Origin: Pyronema omphalodes
Taxonomy: Eukaryota; Ascomycota; Pezizomycetes; Pezizales; Pyronemataceae
Length of the DNA: 64,000 nucleotides
Assembly: GCA_024516155.1 (NCBI GenBank)
Contig: JAJJXM010000001.1
Location: forward strand, 310,001 to 374,000
Direction: 5' to 3'
Below are positions 31,355-43,411 of the stretch, piece by piece. The first letter of the stretch is position 1. Each line of letters starts with the position of its first letter. The position numbers and the translations under genes are program-made. Below the pieces are notes generated by a model, which was not told where the DNA came from, ran no database searches, and saw only the letters and a program-made list of their open reading frames with translations.

Positions 31355-33559
31355 ATGTCGAAGGAAGCTGTAACTCTCGAAAAGGCCATCGCATCCATCA
31401 CTCAGGCCGCAGATGAGCTCAAGGTGCATCGAAACCTTGCTGCTGATGACGTCGTAGGCGGGAAGTGCTAATTGTGCAGTGAAGCCCGAGGAGTTTATCG
31501 ATTACTCTGTAATTCTCGACGTCCATATCAATTGGTCCCTGGAGGAATTTACGCCGGAGGATCAGTATGGGTTTCTAGAAGCTCTGAAGGGTGTTTTGGA
31601 GTCCCATGTACGGCCTGCTACGCGTCTTGATTCGAGCTTGCACTAATCGTGAACCTTTCGGTGTAGGATGAATTGACAGAATCTATCGCATGGGACCTCG
31701 TCGTCGTCCTCCTACCCTACCTCGAATCTACCCTCCCCAAGACCGCCGAAATTGCCGAATCACTCATCGACCTAGCAGCTCGAACTGGTAACCCCAGAGA
31801 GGTTTACATTAAGGTTCTCCAGGGCCTAACATCGCTATCATGGAGCCCCAGCTCGGCGCACGATGAGGAAGAGGACGACGAGGATAAAGCCGAATATTCC
31901 GGTGACGAGGATGAGATACCCAAGAAGCATACGGAAAAGAAGGACCCCGCCGTCTTTGCAAAACACTCGTTACGAAAGTTCAACAACCTCTTGAAAGCAC
32001 TGTCAACGGTGCACCCCCGGATATCCGCTAAATTTCCGTCGAAATTCCTGTCGACCGAACTATCAACAATTTTGACCTCATTCACAAAGGCAACACAGTC
32101 TTTGGGCTGTGATGGTGTTACGGAGATTGTGGAGCGTCTCGTGGCATTCTTGAAGGTCGTAAGACCCGAACTTGAACAAGCACGGAGACCCAGCTCATTT
32201 GCCCGCCCGCCTCTACCCCCCAGGACCAGTACTGGAGCAAGCATTGCCCAAGCACCAGAGGAGGAGGACCCCGAAGATAGACTACAGTCCAGACTTATGG
32301 TGTCCTTCCTTTCGCATATCCTCTCTGGTTACCTTCTACGCACTCAGAAGCCTCAGCTGGCATCCAACATCCAACATGAAGGCCATGTTCACCCCATTAT
32401 TCGCTCCATGGAAGAGGCTGAAGGCCGTGGTCTCGAAGTTGGCTGGGCTGGAAAGTACGACGAGATGGTACTACGCCCCAACAAGAGCAAAGTTCCCGGT
32501 GGCAAGACCTTAATCGACCAAGAGCGAGACCACCGTGCAGCTCACACCAACATCAAGGCTGCAGTTGATGAAATCTCGTTTATTTGCGGACGCCTTGGTG
32601 TAACTACAGAAGAGCTCATGACAGTCTGTCAAACCGGCCCCAACCTGGACCATGACTCCGACTCTGACGATGATGGTGCCGAGATCCCAGCTCCCAGAGC
32701 TGCGGAGGATATCCCTCTTTCTAAAGAAGGTGCTTTACTCCTTCTAGCAAACCGCTTGTCCGTCGGTATCTCGGAAATCCCCGACTTCAAAATTTACCCT
32801 GAACACAGCTCCATTGCAGAGAACTTCATGATCTACGGACCTGGGCAGACCCAACCCGCTATCATTGATGCTATACTTTTCCTTGGTGCTCTTGCACTCC
32901 ACTCAAACGGTCTTGGAGACATCCCTGAGTCCGCAGAGAAGTTCTTCATTTACCTCCAGATCTTTTCTGTAATCTCCACCAACTCCTCCTCTGCTCAATG
33001 CCGTTTCCTTGCCAACTCTCATGTGGCAAGGTGTCTTCGGGCTCACCCTAATGAGGCTATCCGGTTAGCTTATGTCCGGGACACACTGGAACACTGTCCC
33101 TTTGAGAGTGTTAAGGCGGCTGTCATTGGTATCCTCAAAGACGAGATTATCCACGCCACCACGCCAGTTCAGAAACCAGAGTTGTCGGTTCCGAGCACAC
33201 CAAACTCTATCTTCGGAACTTCGCTGTGCATGACGGAGATTTTCAATTCTTTATTCCCGGACTTGGAGAAGGTATTTGAGAATGACCAAGCTGCATGGGA
33301 GAAGTTCAAGGAAATCCACCCCCGGTTTGCAGCTACGGTGAATTTCTACTTGTTGCTGCTGATGAACAAGGAGCTTGGACTGAAAATGGGAGTTGATAGA
33401 GCATTCAGAGAAAAGGTTGAGAAGAGGTTTTTAGAGCCGGTGAAGAAGAGAGTTGAGTCATTCAGAGTGGCAGAACAGAAGGAAGGATCAAGTGGGAATA
33501 TCGCAGTGGTGGAGATGACGCTGGAGAGAGTGGAAGAGGCGGCGGGCGATGAGGAGTAA
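31355..33559 (+). CDS. Ybp1/Ybp2-like (YAP-binding / glomulin-ALF4 type) helical-repeat protein
   Basis: Proposed exons: 31355-31423, 31458-31607 and 31667-33559, about 703 aa. The main exon is firm; the first junction is uncertain (see findings). The core WDLVVVLLPYLE followed by LPKTAEIAESLIDLAARTGN and PREVYIKVLQGL, and the long helical body with FLANSHVARCLRAHPNEAIR, resemble the fungal Ybp family (Yap1-binding and kinetochore-linked Ybp1/Ybp2), related to plant ALF4 and human glomulin. Known roles are protection of the oxidative-stress factor Yap1, kinetochore support and, for glomulin, binding to cullin RING ligases. An acidic insert (EEEDDEDKAEYSGDEDE) lies near residue 140 and another (DHDSDSDDDGAEIP) near 395. 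The C-terminus is charged. The specific partner here cannot be inferred. Confidence 0.72.
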
Positions 33560-33823
33560 TTTATACCCCTTTTGGAATATAGGTAGATGGTGATATATGG
33601 GATATGGTGTGGGATACATGGAATTTAATAAAGTTGATATGTTTGTCCCTGAATTGAAGGTAGACGTGAGGCTTTAAGTGACAACTGCCATTATCTTTTA
33701 TACATCCCCAACCACGCCTGGCCTTTGACCCCATTGTCTACCTTGTAGCCTCCAAGAATCTTCCTGTATAAACTGATCCTAACTCTAGCCTGTAGTCCAT
33801 CCTCTTCTTCCCCTTCGTTTCGC

Positions 33824-34241
33824 TCAACCAAACAGTAGCTCATAAATAATGATTAACGAATTGATTCCAATAAGCGGTACTATCATCCTCGTTAGCCATG
33901 AACCCTCGAATTCTTTTACCCATCCTTGTGACAGGTAGGTAGAAGTTAGAGTCTCTCATTATAGGAATACGCACTCCTCGTCAACAATCTCGTCGCGCTA
34001 ATAAGGTTCACAATCTTCCCCTTGATGCTAACATCCTGACCACCAAACGAAGGTTCCGGCTGCGCAGCCCAGCCGATTCTTGCAAGGAATCTATCTTCCG
34101 AAAGGATTGCGATCGCATTCACGATTAAGATGATCACTTGCCGTTCATTAGCTCGGTTCTTTATTGCATCAAACCCCCCCGGCATTCTTCCACGCGGTAT
34201 GGAGACATACTCTTGATCAACGGCATTAAACCGAACAACAT
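33824..34241 (-). CDS. YOS1: Yos1/IER3IP1-family ER-Golgi transport protein
   Basis: Three exons reconstructed by hand: 34211-34241, 33975-34136 and 33824-33879, giving 82 aa, the usual size. Family members bind Yip1-Yif1 and are needed for COPII vesicle transport from the ER. The product starts MLFGLMPLIK, then IVNAIAILSEDRFLARIGW (TM1 plus the conserved SEDRFL motif), then SIKGKIVNLISATR, and ends with IPLIGINSLIIIYELLFG (TM2). Both introns have good signals (donors GTATGT and GTGCGT), and the frame closes exactly. A longer open frame on this strand that reads through intron 1 is misleading. The start codon is inferred from the MLFGL motif. It is divergent from the TFC6 gene, 312 bp away. 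Confidence 0.85.
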
Positions 34242-34553
34242 TTTGAGAGATAGTTATTTCACAGATTCGACGCGGTGTACGGTATGCGGTGGTGGTGGTG
34301 GAGCTGGTGGTTGCGATGCGCCGCGATTTTGCTGATGATGATGATATCGTGTCTCTCCAAGCTCTGTAGCCCTGTAGTACGTAGCTTGGACACCTTCCAC
34401 CTTCCACCCTTCTCGAAGCTTGAATTCACGTGATAGCCCGCTAAAAATTTATGGCGGGACAGGGATTAAAGGTATCAAGACGCGCCCTGCGGCCTTGCGG
34501 TCCACCCCGCGTCATCCCCCACCCCCGCCAAAAAGCACACCACCCAAACAAAT
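34242..34553. promoter_or_regulatory. Bidirectional promoter between YOS1 and TFC6
   Basis: 312 bp between two divergent start codons; no TATA box seen. A short GTGGTGGTGGTGG patch lies near 34290-34305 and a C-rich leader precedes the TFC6 ATG. Confidence 0.6.
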
Positions 34554-36614
34554 ATGGTCCGAACTTCAGCTCGTGCCAGAAAAGTCGTCAGCTATGCAAT
34601 CCCGACGGTAGACGGTGTTTCTAATGAGGATATCCACGCCGGAGAAGCCAGCTCGGACGATAATTTCAATGCCGGCGAAAGTAGCGAAGATGCAGAAAGC
34701 GAAGGAGAACCTACGGATGAGGAGGACGAGGATGAAGATTCCGATGAGGATTTTTCAGGTGCAGATACTAGGCCTACGAAAAAGAAGGTCGGGTTTGTGA
34801 AGAAGAAACAGCCTCTACAGACTCAGAGATCAACGGCGTATAATAAGGAAGACGATGATGAGGGAACGGCTACGAAGGTGCATAAAACTCATGTTAGGGC
34901 TGTGGAATCTGGGAAGGAGGGGAAGAGAAGAAAGGCACGGCTTATGGCTGAGGGTGTCAGCATGAAGGATATTAGAGCACCGGATCCAACGGTCAGGATT
35001 ACATATAGGCCGGGATTTGCGAAGGCGACGGGGAAGAGAGATAGGGTGGTGCAGGTTTATGGAGATACGGAGGATATTTTGGAGGCAGCGGTGAAAATAA
35101 GGAATACGTATATGCCGCTCCCAGCATTGCCGGAGAGAAGCACACTTATGCCGACGCCGTTTATGAAGAATGAAGCGTATGAGGTTATGGATTGTTCGAA
35201 GCAGGTGACACGGGCAATGGAGCTTCATGAAACGGCGGAATATATAGGTAATGGAGCTGAGTTGAAGTTGGTTGTAGGAAGGCACGGGGCATGGGAAATG
35301 ATCAAGTTTAAGCAGTTCGCAACGTATGATCTAAAGAAAGTATCGGAGGAGAAAAGAGGATTTTATCTTAATGCTGGAGCTCAGGTGTTGAGTGTGGATT
35401 ATGCTACAAATCGACCAGAGGGTATGCCTGCACCCTCTACACTTTCCCGCCCCAATAATTCCCGCTGACAGAAGTGCATAGGAACACAATACCTTGCCGT
35501 CTCTACCCAAACCGATACCTCTGAACACTACGAAACTCCACCCGCCTTCTCGCGTCTCCCATCCAAGTCCACCATCCAAATTTGGCGGATCCGGACCTCA
35601 GATACCTACGCACCCACCGGAGAACCTAGTATCGCCCTTATGTTGTGCCATGATTGGGGTCCTGCTCGTAACTTGAAATGGTGTCCTATGCCATTAAACC
35701 TCCCTCCCGGAGTTCTAGGCTATCTCTCCGCCGTCCTCGCTGACGGCAATGTCCGAATTCTCAAAATCCCCCTCCCGGAAGACGACGACGATAATACCTG
35801 TAGCTTCATCCACTACACATCCCCCGCATATGAAGCTACGTTAGCCGACGAAATCCTTACCCAAAGCTCCTGGATCTCCCCGACAGCAATTGCAGTGGGA
35901 TGTGCATCTGGCTATATTGCTGCCTTCGATTTCGAGGCTGGCCCGGTCCCATATATGTATATGCCTATCCATCATACATATATTACCGGCTTGTCTACTT
36001 GCTGGCCTAGCTTTCCGCATCACATTGTCTCTTGCAGCATGGATGGATACTCGAGGGTAACGGCACTTTGTGACGCAGAGGCGGAGACAGTTCCCAATAA
36101 CCGTTCACGCATAGCACCGGGATCGGTTGCCTATCTTGACTCTATTCAAAGTGGTATCTCTATAGAAGAAGGTACCTGGGTTAAGTTCTTCCCACTTCGA
36201 CGTTACTTTTCCGCTACAACAACATCGAAGCATACTGGAATAGTCCGGCATATTGCCAGTTCATTTATGCATACGCTTGTGGTAACAGGTGGTACAGAGG
36301 GAGAGGCTATATTTTCGAACCCTTCAAGAAGGCTGTTTCATGGGAAGATCAAGAATTATCAACAGACTTGGTTCCAAGTGGAATACACCGCGGTAAATGG
36401 AGGTGCAATCAGAATTACGGAAGGCTTCAAATTGGAGGAATGTGAAGGGAAATCAAAAATTCCGGGTGGGCAACAGTTTTTAACAACAGTTTTTCCGAAA
36501 CAGGTGGCGGTAGGAGCTACGGGTTGGAATAATAATAAGAATTTTGGTGGTTGGGCCGTGGCTGGTGTCAGCTGTGGATTGATTAGAGTTGAGGATGTCA
36601 CGGTGGAGAAATAG
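34554..36614 (+). CDS. TFC6: TFIIIC subunit Tfc6/Sfc6 (tau-91 / GTF3C2-like), WD40 protein
   Basis: Two exons: 34554-35421 and 35482-36614 (60-nt intron), giving 666 aa. TFIIIC binds the B box of tRNA and 5S genes and recruits TFIIIB; this subunit, with Tfc3, forms the B-box-binding tauB module. N-terminus: acidic disordered region (residues 20-70, for example GEPTDEEDEDEDSDEDFSG), then basic KKKVGFVKKKQ. Middle and C-terminus: a seven-bladed WD40-like domain with HYETPPAFSRLP, STIQIWRI, LMLCHDWGPARNLKWCP, YLSAVLADGNVRILKIP, ILTQSSWISPTAIAVGCASG and ISCSMDGYSR-like blades. The CHDWGPARNLKWCP blade is the strongest match to fungal Sfc6. The joint at CCA-GAG-G|GA restores GTQYLAVSTQT. Role inferred from the family. 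Confidence 0.82.
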
Positions 36615-37935
36615 GAGAAGAAAGCATAGAGGAGTGGAAAGCGGTTAATGCTTAAGATGAAGTGGAAAAGAAATTATTTCCAATGGCCGTTGATATCTGA
36701 TTTGATATCGCGGTTATTATGCGCGGGTAGAGGCTCTTATTGGCGCCGATTGTTTGGACGAATAACGTCGTGACGACTAGAATCATTCCGGTGAATGAGA
36801 CACGAGAATAACTTCTGCTACAAATCATGTTCACGGGGACAAGCTTCAGCTAAAGATTATATACAAGACAGGAATATCATTACCCTAGCCGTTAAAGCAA
36901 CAAAGATTAATCCGCGATCGGTGCCGGCCTATCCTAATCACTAAAGCTCATGCACTTTCCATGCATTTCGTGCCTAAATTCGGGAATCCCGGGACCACGT
37001 TCCCCCCGCGTCTGATATCATTCGTACTTCCGAACTCCAGAGAATGTACATTTTTCAACCTCGCCCTATCTACAAACGCTTCGGCTCATCCTAACTAAAT
37101 TCTGCCAATAAAATACATAGTTGGTCACCGCTGTCCTTGTCCGTATCTAAAGCATCTCGTTTCAAACGTCCGGGGCCCCCGTCCTTGCCCTAGCCCTATA
37201 CAGCGCTAATAATTAGTGCCCGGATGGAACTAAACCCGAAACCTGTCGATCGCCGCAATTTCGTTCCTGTAACCAATCAGGAGCGATAAGCGCGGGAAAA
37301 CTTGGCGATGGAAAATACAGAGATCCACCTTGGAATCCCGTAGGCAGAGTGCATTGCATAACTTAGATTCGGAGTCCTGGAAACACCGGTGGCGATACGG
37401 CTACAGCCCAATAATACACGGGAATAACGTTTGGTTTAGCGGGAGGTTTCATGGCGTCCAAACTTGCACTTAATACAAAACTAACTACCCAATCACTGGG
37501 AAAGATAACATGTAGAAAATGTCCAAATGACAATCTGCCGCAGGTCTTTAAACGTCTCAGCTGAATTAAGTACACAGCGGAGAATGATGATCTCACAAAC
37601 GAACCAAAGAATAAGAGCACGTGTAACCATAACATAACTATGAGACCTCACGAGGTAGTACGAGATTCTTCAGCTGCCATAAGAATGATAGTATCTTCTG
37701 CAGAATAAGCTTATCCCAGTCAACCCTCCGTTCAGCTTTCAGGAACCACATCGGATCCCCGTGGAAACCTTGCATCACTGTCTCCTCGGCGTAGTCCGCC
37801 GGCCAATGACTCGGAGATATCAGCTACCTGTCATTCTATACCCCAACTTTATAGCGATGAGAAATCCATAAAACCCCCTCCATACCCCACCATCCAGCTC
37901 CCCATCTTCAATCCTTCCGCAGCAAAGATTCCAAG
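36615..37935. other. Intergenic, no supported gene
   Basis: About 1.3 kb between TFC6 and the RNase T2 gene. Frames near 36652-36834 and 37363-37635 show no features. The last 100 bases are the CA/CCC-rich leader of the RNase gene. Confidence 0.5.
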
Positions 37936-38767
37936 ATGCAATTCCTCACCCTCCTCACTCTCGCTTCCGCGCTGGTCGCCCCTGCCTTCGCCCAATTCCG
38001 CGAGTTTCCCAAGCGGCAAACATCCTGCCCCGATGTCCTTTCCTGCCACGCCCCATCAACCACCGATACATGCTGTGTGGAGTCCCCCGGTGGTTTAGTC
38101 CTCCTTACACAGTTCTGGGACTACTCCCCACCCGCTGGACCTGTTGACTCCTGGACTATCCATGGACTCTGGCCTGACAACTGTGATGGAACCTTCGAAT
38201 CTTCTTGTGATCCGGCTAGGGCTTATCCTTCTATTACCGATATCCTTCAGAGCCGAGGAGAGACAGAGTTGTTGGATGAGATGTCATTGCTTTGGAAGGG
38301 TCTTAATGGAGATGAGGATCTTTGGCAGCATGAGTGGGCGAAGCATGGAACTTGTATGTCAACCTTGGAGCCAACTTGTTATGGGGCTTCGTACGAGAAT
38401 GGTATGGAGGTTGTCGACTTTTCTCGTCAAACTGTTGATTTGCATAAGAAACTTGATTCTTTCAAGGTAGGGTTTCATAGGTATCTTGAGACTTAAGGGA
38501 TTAGGCTGATTTTTTGCATAGTTTTTGGAGGCGTGTGGAATCACCCCGTCTACTACTAAGACGTACAGCAAGCAGGAGATTGTCGATTGTTTGACCACTG
38601 CTCATGGTGCGGTTCCTTACATTGGCTGCTCTGGAAGTAACATCAATGAGATTTGGTACTTCCATTGGGTTAGGGGCAAGATTTATGGTGGTGTTTACGA
38701 GCCGACTGATTCCACTGCTTCGAGCACTAAGTGCCCGGCTACGGGAATTATCTACACTCCTAAATAA
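37936..38767 (+). CDS. Secreted ribonuclease T2
   Basis: Two exons: 37936-38466 and 38522-38767 (55-nt intron), giving 258 aa. The enzyme cleaves single-stranded RNA through 2',3'-cyclic phosphates, usually outside the cell or in the vacuole. A signal peptide is clear (MQFLTLLTLASALVAPAFA, cleavage near residue 20), followed by a KR site (residues 26-28) that may be a Kex2 propeptide junction. Both active-site blocks are intact: CAS I SWTIHGLWPDNC (H76) and CAS II LWQHEWAKHGTC (H132, E133, H137). Numerous cysteines match the disulfide pattern of fungal T2 enzymes. The intron falls between FK and FLEACGI. Nutrient scavenging is the likely role; no special context. Confidence 0.95.
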
Positions 38768-39174
38768 GCGGTTCCGGGTTTGGTGAGTTGGGTATGAGGG
38801 ATTGAGTATGAGGGTCAAGTGTATATTTTGGGCAAAATGATGGATAGATAGCTTGAGAGGTCACCATAATAAAACGAATGATACCCATACAATTAAAATT
38901 GAATCGACGAAATAATCGTTTATAATACAATTAATTAACCAAACCATAAGTGAAGCTAAAACCCAGACAGCGTCCTCCGCACAACCTTAATCAGCCGGTA
39001 GTATTTAAATATTATTCATTCTCACCGCTAGCATAACAACTTTCTGTATTTTATTAATCGATAAGTACTTCAAGTCACTTCTGAGCCGCCAGAAAGCTAA
39101 TAAAATAAAAGTTTTCCACATCCGGTGTACCTACGACGATGCGTGGCGCACCTTCTCCTAAGATATCAGTACCC
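38768..39174. other. 3' region between convergent genes
   Basis: About 400 bp of AT-rich sequence between the stop codons of the RNase T2 gene and the minus-strand gene ending at 39175; presumably both 3' UTRs. Confidence 0.6.
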
Positions 39175-40230
39175 CTATTCCTTCTGGAGGGCCTTGTAGT
39201 TTTGATTGATCTCTTTCATCTCAGTATCAACTGCCTTGACACGCAAATCGGTCAATTTTTGCTGAGATGAAAACGTATCAACAATTTGTTGAATCATTTC
39301 CAATCTTTGTTTCATGTCTTGCAAGATAGAAAGTGACTTGTCGGACACAGTGTAAATATCGGGAATAATGAGGTGGGCTGCATCTGTTTCGTTTTCTGGA
39401 GGAGGAAAAAGAGTCAACGAGTTCTCAGTCGTTGCAGACGTAATATTATATGATGGAGTAGCCGTATCTGAGTCCGAAGATGAATCTGGCGTAGGAGACA
39501 GAGACTGTCTTGGAGGCGAGGCTAGTTCATCTTCGATCGGTTCTGACTTGATTTGATAAAGATCTGATTCTTGGTTGGGTTCTGAAATGGGATACCCATC
39601 GGCACGGCCAGCCCAGAAGTTCTGCAAAATCTTCGCAATACGCATGCGTTCTTCCTGGCCCTCATGTTTTTCCTCCATATCGAAATATTGCTGGGTGAAT
39701 CTTTTCACAACTTTCTCCTGAGGTAAAGCTTCTGGTACTACTTTGTCTGCTGTTTCGGTTTCTTTCCGTTGTTCGTTCATCTCTTTCAACGCTTTAAAAT
39801 ACTGTGGAGCTGCTTTATATGCTGTTCCGTTGTCCACCCAATCGTACTCAGTCAACTCGGGGGATCGCCTACACTTGTACTGGAAATTCTGTGAAGCTCT
39901 GACTCTCGAATCATGTGTTGATTGTCGATAAGCTGGTCCAGCTCCGTCGTAGTCTAGGACGATCCCGTCCGACTCTCTGTTGTTGCTGTAGGATAATAGT
40001 CGTTGGCGTTTGTTGCGGAAGTCGTCTTGAGGAGCAGGAGTTGGGACGCTATAGTTTGTTGACAACGCACGGAGATCTGGTTGTCTGTCTCTAGGAGTTG
40101 ATACGTATCTTTCGGCAGAAGGATTGTTTCTCGTGTATTGATACGATACCATCGCACGGGGACTTGTTGGAATTTCGGGCTGCATGGTTGGCCTTGGTCT
40201 TTCTCCCGGAGAGTAGGTCTTTCTTATCAT
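39175..40230 (-). CDS. Hypothetical protein, 351 aa, with C-terminal coiled coil
   Basis: Single frame from ATG 40230 to TAG 39175. I do not recognise a family. Residues 1-120 are Arg/Pro/Ser/Tyr-rich and probably disordered. Residues about 128-205 (SPELTEYDWVDNGTAYKAAP and ALKEMNEQRKETE, then FTQQYFDMEEKHEGQEERMRIAKILQNFW) look helical. A Ser/Pro/Asp-rich acidic linker (SPPRQSLSPTPDSSSDSDTA) follows. The last 60 residues (SKSLSILQDMKQRLEMIQQI, continuing to TEMKEINQNYKALQKE after DKSL) are a clean heptad-type coiled coil. An IKSEPIEDE stretch resembles a sumoylation consensus (IKSE). No signal or TM segment. Possibly nuclear; function unknown. The basic RNKRQRLL near residue 72 could be a nuclear signal. 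Confidence 0.62.
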   Translation of the reverse strand: MIRKTYSPGERPRPTMQPEIPTSPRAMVSYQYTRNNPSAERYVSTPRDRQPDLRALSTNYSVPTPAPQDDFRNKRQRLLSYSNNRESDGIVLDYDGAGPAYRQSTHDSRVRASQNFQYKCRRSPELTEYDWVDNGTAYKAAPQYFKALKEMNEQRKETETADKVVPEALPQEKVVKRFTQQYFDMEEKHEGQEERMRIAKILQNFWAGRADGYPISEPNQESDLYQIKSEPIEDELASPPRQSLSPTPDSSSDSDTATPSYNITSATTENSLTLFPPPENETDAAHLIIPDIYTVSDKSLSILQDMKQRLEMIQQIVDTFSSQQKLTDLRVKAVDTEMKEINQNYKALQKE

Positions 40231-41259
40231 GCGCTTAATTATCGATGTTGATGTTGTAATTAAATCGTCTGAATGAATCGGCGTGAATTAGCGGATGGGT
40301 GGAACATGGAGTGATGTGATGATGGCCAGAGAGATTTTACGGGATAGACTTACAAACAGGGATCAAGAAGGTCGGGGGCTGTAAGTGGTTCAGCTGACTT
40401 TTACGAACGTTAGATTTCTCCTGTAGTTTATCGAGTCTATCGGAGTGGGGTTAACAAGAAGACTGTGGAGGGCTGGATTCAATACAATACAATGCACTTT
40501 TCATGGAGACTGAACTTGAATATCAATAAATGATGCTTACATCTCTTCTGCTTATCGAATTATGATATGTTTACAAGATAAATAAAGGCATGTAAAGCCA
40601 CAAGCCGTCAAATTAGTTATCGCCTTATTTGACTAATATTTAATCGGCCGTCAAAGAATCACGAAAAATTAACGGACACGCAACACTATTGCGTGCAAAC
40701 AAATAAGTCCATTCTCTAATAAAATATTTGTATATGTTCTTAATTAATTTGAAGGCTAATGAGGCGATATATTTTCTCCAAAATTCCAGTTAACGTGCTT
40801 TTTTTTCTCTTTTTTTTTCTCTTCTTCACTTCTGATTGCTCTCTTTTACAATGCAATCTGCTTCTAAGTGTCTTCCAGTAGTCGACTTAGATCGAGTCCA
40901 TAAAATCTGGTTTAAATAAAGGTATTTATATTCTTTCTCAACAGCTGCAATAATGCATTTATTTCATGGATATCCTAGAAGAGCTCAGTTGAAACCGACG
41001 TTTGGTGATTAAAGTTTGCTGAAAGTTTTAGCCTGACGAAATTAAACGATGGATAATTAGTAGTCCAATAAGTATGAATTGCTACATATCATTTCTGTAT
41101 CTGATATACATAGACCAGGTGTAATTTCTTCTCAAATATATTCTCCTAAAAGGTCCCTCGCAATATGTTCCCCTGTATTCAAGGTCTCCACTCTCAAAAC
41201 TCAGTGCATTTATGTTTCCTCGGGCTTCAGTCTCTAATTCAAATTCGTAGACGTCGTTC
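40231..41259. other. AT-rich intergenic region, no supported gene
   Basis: About 1 kb. A frame at 41082-41279 (minus) overlaps the end of the next gene in a different frame, and I could not join it to that gene by a plausible intron. A CT/T-rich run lies at 40797-40830. Confidence 0.5.
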
Positions 41260-42283
41260 TCATAGTCGACTACATTCATTTGACGGCAATTCTGTTGGCA
41301 ATCGGTGGGTTTGTAACTTATCAGCTCTAGGTTCCGCGTGGCTGATTCGATGAGCTTTGCTGAAAGCGTATTTTATAGATCCGGTGGGAGCGATAGCAGA
41401 CGAATGGATTGGTGCATTCGAAACCCAAATAAGATCGGTATCTAGCGTAAGCGAAGGCGGCGGCGAGATTTGTCGGATGGTGCTAATTGGAGAAGCAAAG
41501 CGAAGAATCTGTGAGAATACGTTAATATACAACTGGCTCTTTTTGGTCTTCTGCTGAATAAAAAAGACAATTGTACAATATACCTTTCGAGATCTATCAT
41601 CCAACACAGGATCCATACGAGGTTTAAATTTCCTTGAAATTGGTGGCGGTATGGAGTGCATATAGAGAGTATTGATCAACTCTCTCGCAACTCTCAGCTT
41701 CTCAGAATAGTCCGCACCAGCAAGTCCCTCTAGCTCCTCACCGAACACATCATCCCTAATACTAACCGTCAGTCCATTCCTTTCAACAGAATAATAAAAA
41801 CATGAAAACTTACACGATTTTGTCAATAATACAAATAGCATAAAAACTCATATCCCCAGGTTTATAGATTTTAGAATTCCGAATATCTACACCCTCCTCA
41901 TTTGCACAAAAACTGACCGAGCCAAAAAGTCTGTCAATCTTCTCCTGGGTTATACCCGGAACGGCCTTATGTACAAGAGGAAGATATGGTTCTAAATCGA
42001 GAGTGCCTCTGCTTACTGCTTGTTGCTGAATCCAGAGAAGGCTGTTCTGGAGGCCGGAGGGACGGGCTTTCTTTGGGATCTTACTCGCCTTCTCAACAGG
42101 TTTAGTTGGAGTTTGAAGCGAGGCCTTAGATATTTCGGCAAGGTTGTCACTGATGTAGGCTAGACATTGGCTATCGATGCTCGACTGGGTCTGATAAGTC
42201 GAATTTTTGCTTGACGAGCAGGTAATATCTTTGATTGTTTCTGGTAGAGGATTATTGAGCCTGGGGATATTTGAGCTGTCCAT
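41260..42283 (-). CDS. Hypothetical protein, about 298 aa, three exons
   Basis: Proposed exons: 41814-42283, 41584-41761 and 41260-41508. Signals are good: donors GTAAGT and GTATAT, acceptors GGTTAG and CACAG, an ATTAAC branch-like site in the second intron; the lengths sum to a multiple of three. I recognise no family. Residues about 50-75 are basic (KASKIPKKARPSG). The region about 80-205 (LLWIQQQAVSRGTLDLEPYL, PLVHKAVPGITQEKIDRLF, YAICIIDKIVIRDDVFGEEL, YSEKLRVARELINTLYMHSI) looks globular and helical. After VLDDRSRK the protein may be less ordered. The third exon is the least certain; an alternative ending is retention of intron 2, which meets an early stop. No signal peptide. Function unknown. 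Confidence 0.5.
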
Positions 42284-43411
42284 TTTGTGACAAGTTTGGT
42301 CGAGATATTTCTGCGGTATGTTGTTATACTGTTATTCTCTTATGCCGGGCATGTTCTGGTGTGTTATTGGATGATGAATGTTTCTAGAAAGCATGATGGG
42401 AAGGCTGAGGCAAACAGGGCCATTTTAAAGAATCTGACTAGACGTTATGAATTGACTTTTTTCACTGTTGCTAACAAGGGGTTCAGGGGGTTTAATAAGA
42501 CGAAGTACATTTTTGAGATGCAAGGAACACAACAACACAGCAGAAGATGTAGATGTTTGGCTTGATGGTCATAGCGTAAATCGGGTTGAACCGTATCAGT
42601 ATGGAAACAGAACAAATTCTTATGCGCTGGTGTTGACTGTAGTGATGTAAGGGCAACCTGCTTGGAATAATCTTTTGGTTCGCAAATCAATTCCATCAAG
42701 GCAAAAATGGAGAAATGAATATGTAGAAAGAGGAACTACACTCTTTGCACTGCTATCTATATATCATAACTACCTGATAACAAAAAAATGCCGCATTTCG
42801 GTTCTTTGGACCGCGTAATCAACAGAAATAATTACAAAACTGGAATATTCTGTTTTAAACATTTTATTTTACCGACATTTATACGCACATTGCAACTCTC
42901 AGTATAGATTCTCCAACCCTTGCTGTATTATACACGGTATTGTCTTATCATTGAGCAGATGCAGCATGATAGAGGTTCGAGGTTCACTTGACCACAGCCA
43001 ATTAAGTGCGCTAACGCTAAATGAAGGTAATCGCGCAGGAGTCAACTGAGCGCGTTTCGTGGCCTTTACGTTAAACCTATCGAGTACCTTGAGTACCTAC
43101 GTCATGGAAGCTCTCACCAAACAGAGCTTACGTGGAGGCAGCTTGAAGGTTAACGACGCGAACAGGCCCACAAATTTTCAGCTGATGTTTCCATCGAATT
43201 TCGCTTTCATTGATTTGAGATGTTTCACGGACGGCACGAAGACACGGGACATAAGAATGATTGTATCAAAAAATTGATAATTTTGTGGAAGAAAGACGTT
43301 CCATTGACCGTTTCCGGATCATATGTATACAAGATTTTGCACCGCTTTCCCCACTGTAGTTCCACCTCTTCGGTATCCCCAGATTTTTTATTGTATCTCG
43401 TGGGAGATCGT
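42284..43411. other. Intergenic, no supported gene
   Basis: About 1.1 kb. A plus-strand frame (42287-42565) begins at GTG, has one hydrophobic stretch and no convincing context. Another at 43059-43277 is also unsupported. The right end is the 3' side of the P2 gene. Confidence 0.5.

Noticed and set aside
41082..41279. Minus-strand frame that could be a fourth exon of the gene at 41260-42283
   Set aside because: The only donor-acceptor pair that would join it leaves an intron of about 26 nt, too short to be credible.
42287..42565. Plus-strand frame with a hydrophobic stretch, divergent from the gene at 41260-42283
   Set aside because: It begins at GTG within 10 bp of the divergent ATG, so it has no room for a promoter, and no family is recognisable.
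42960..42990. GGTTCGAGGTTC string that could be a tRNA B box
   Set aside because: No A box, acceptor stem or terminator at the proper distance.
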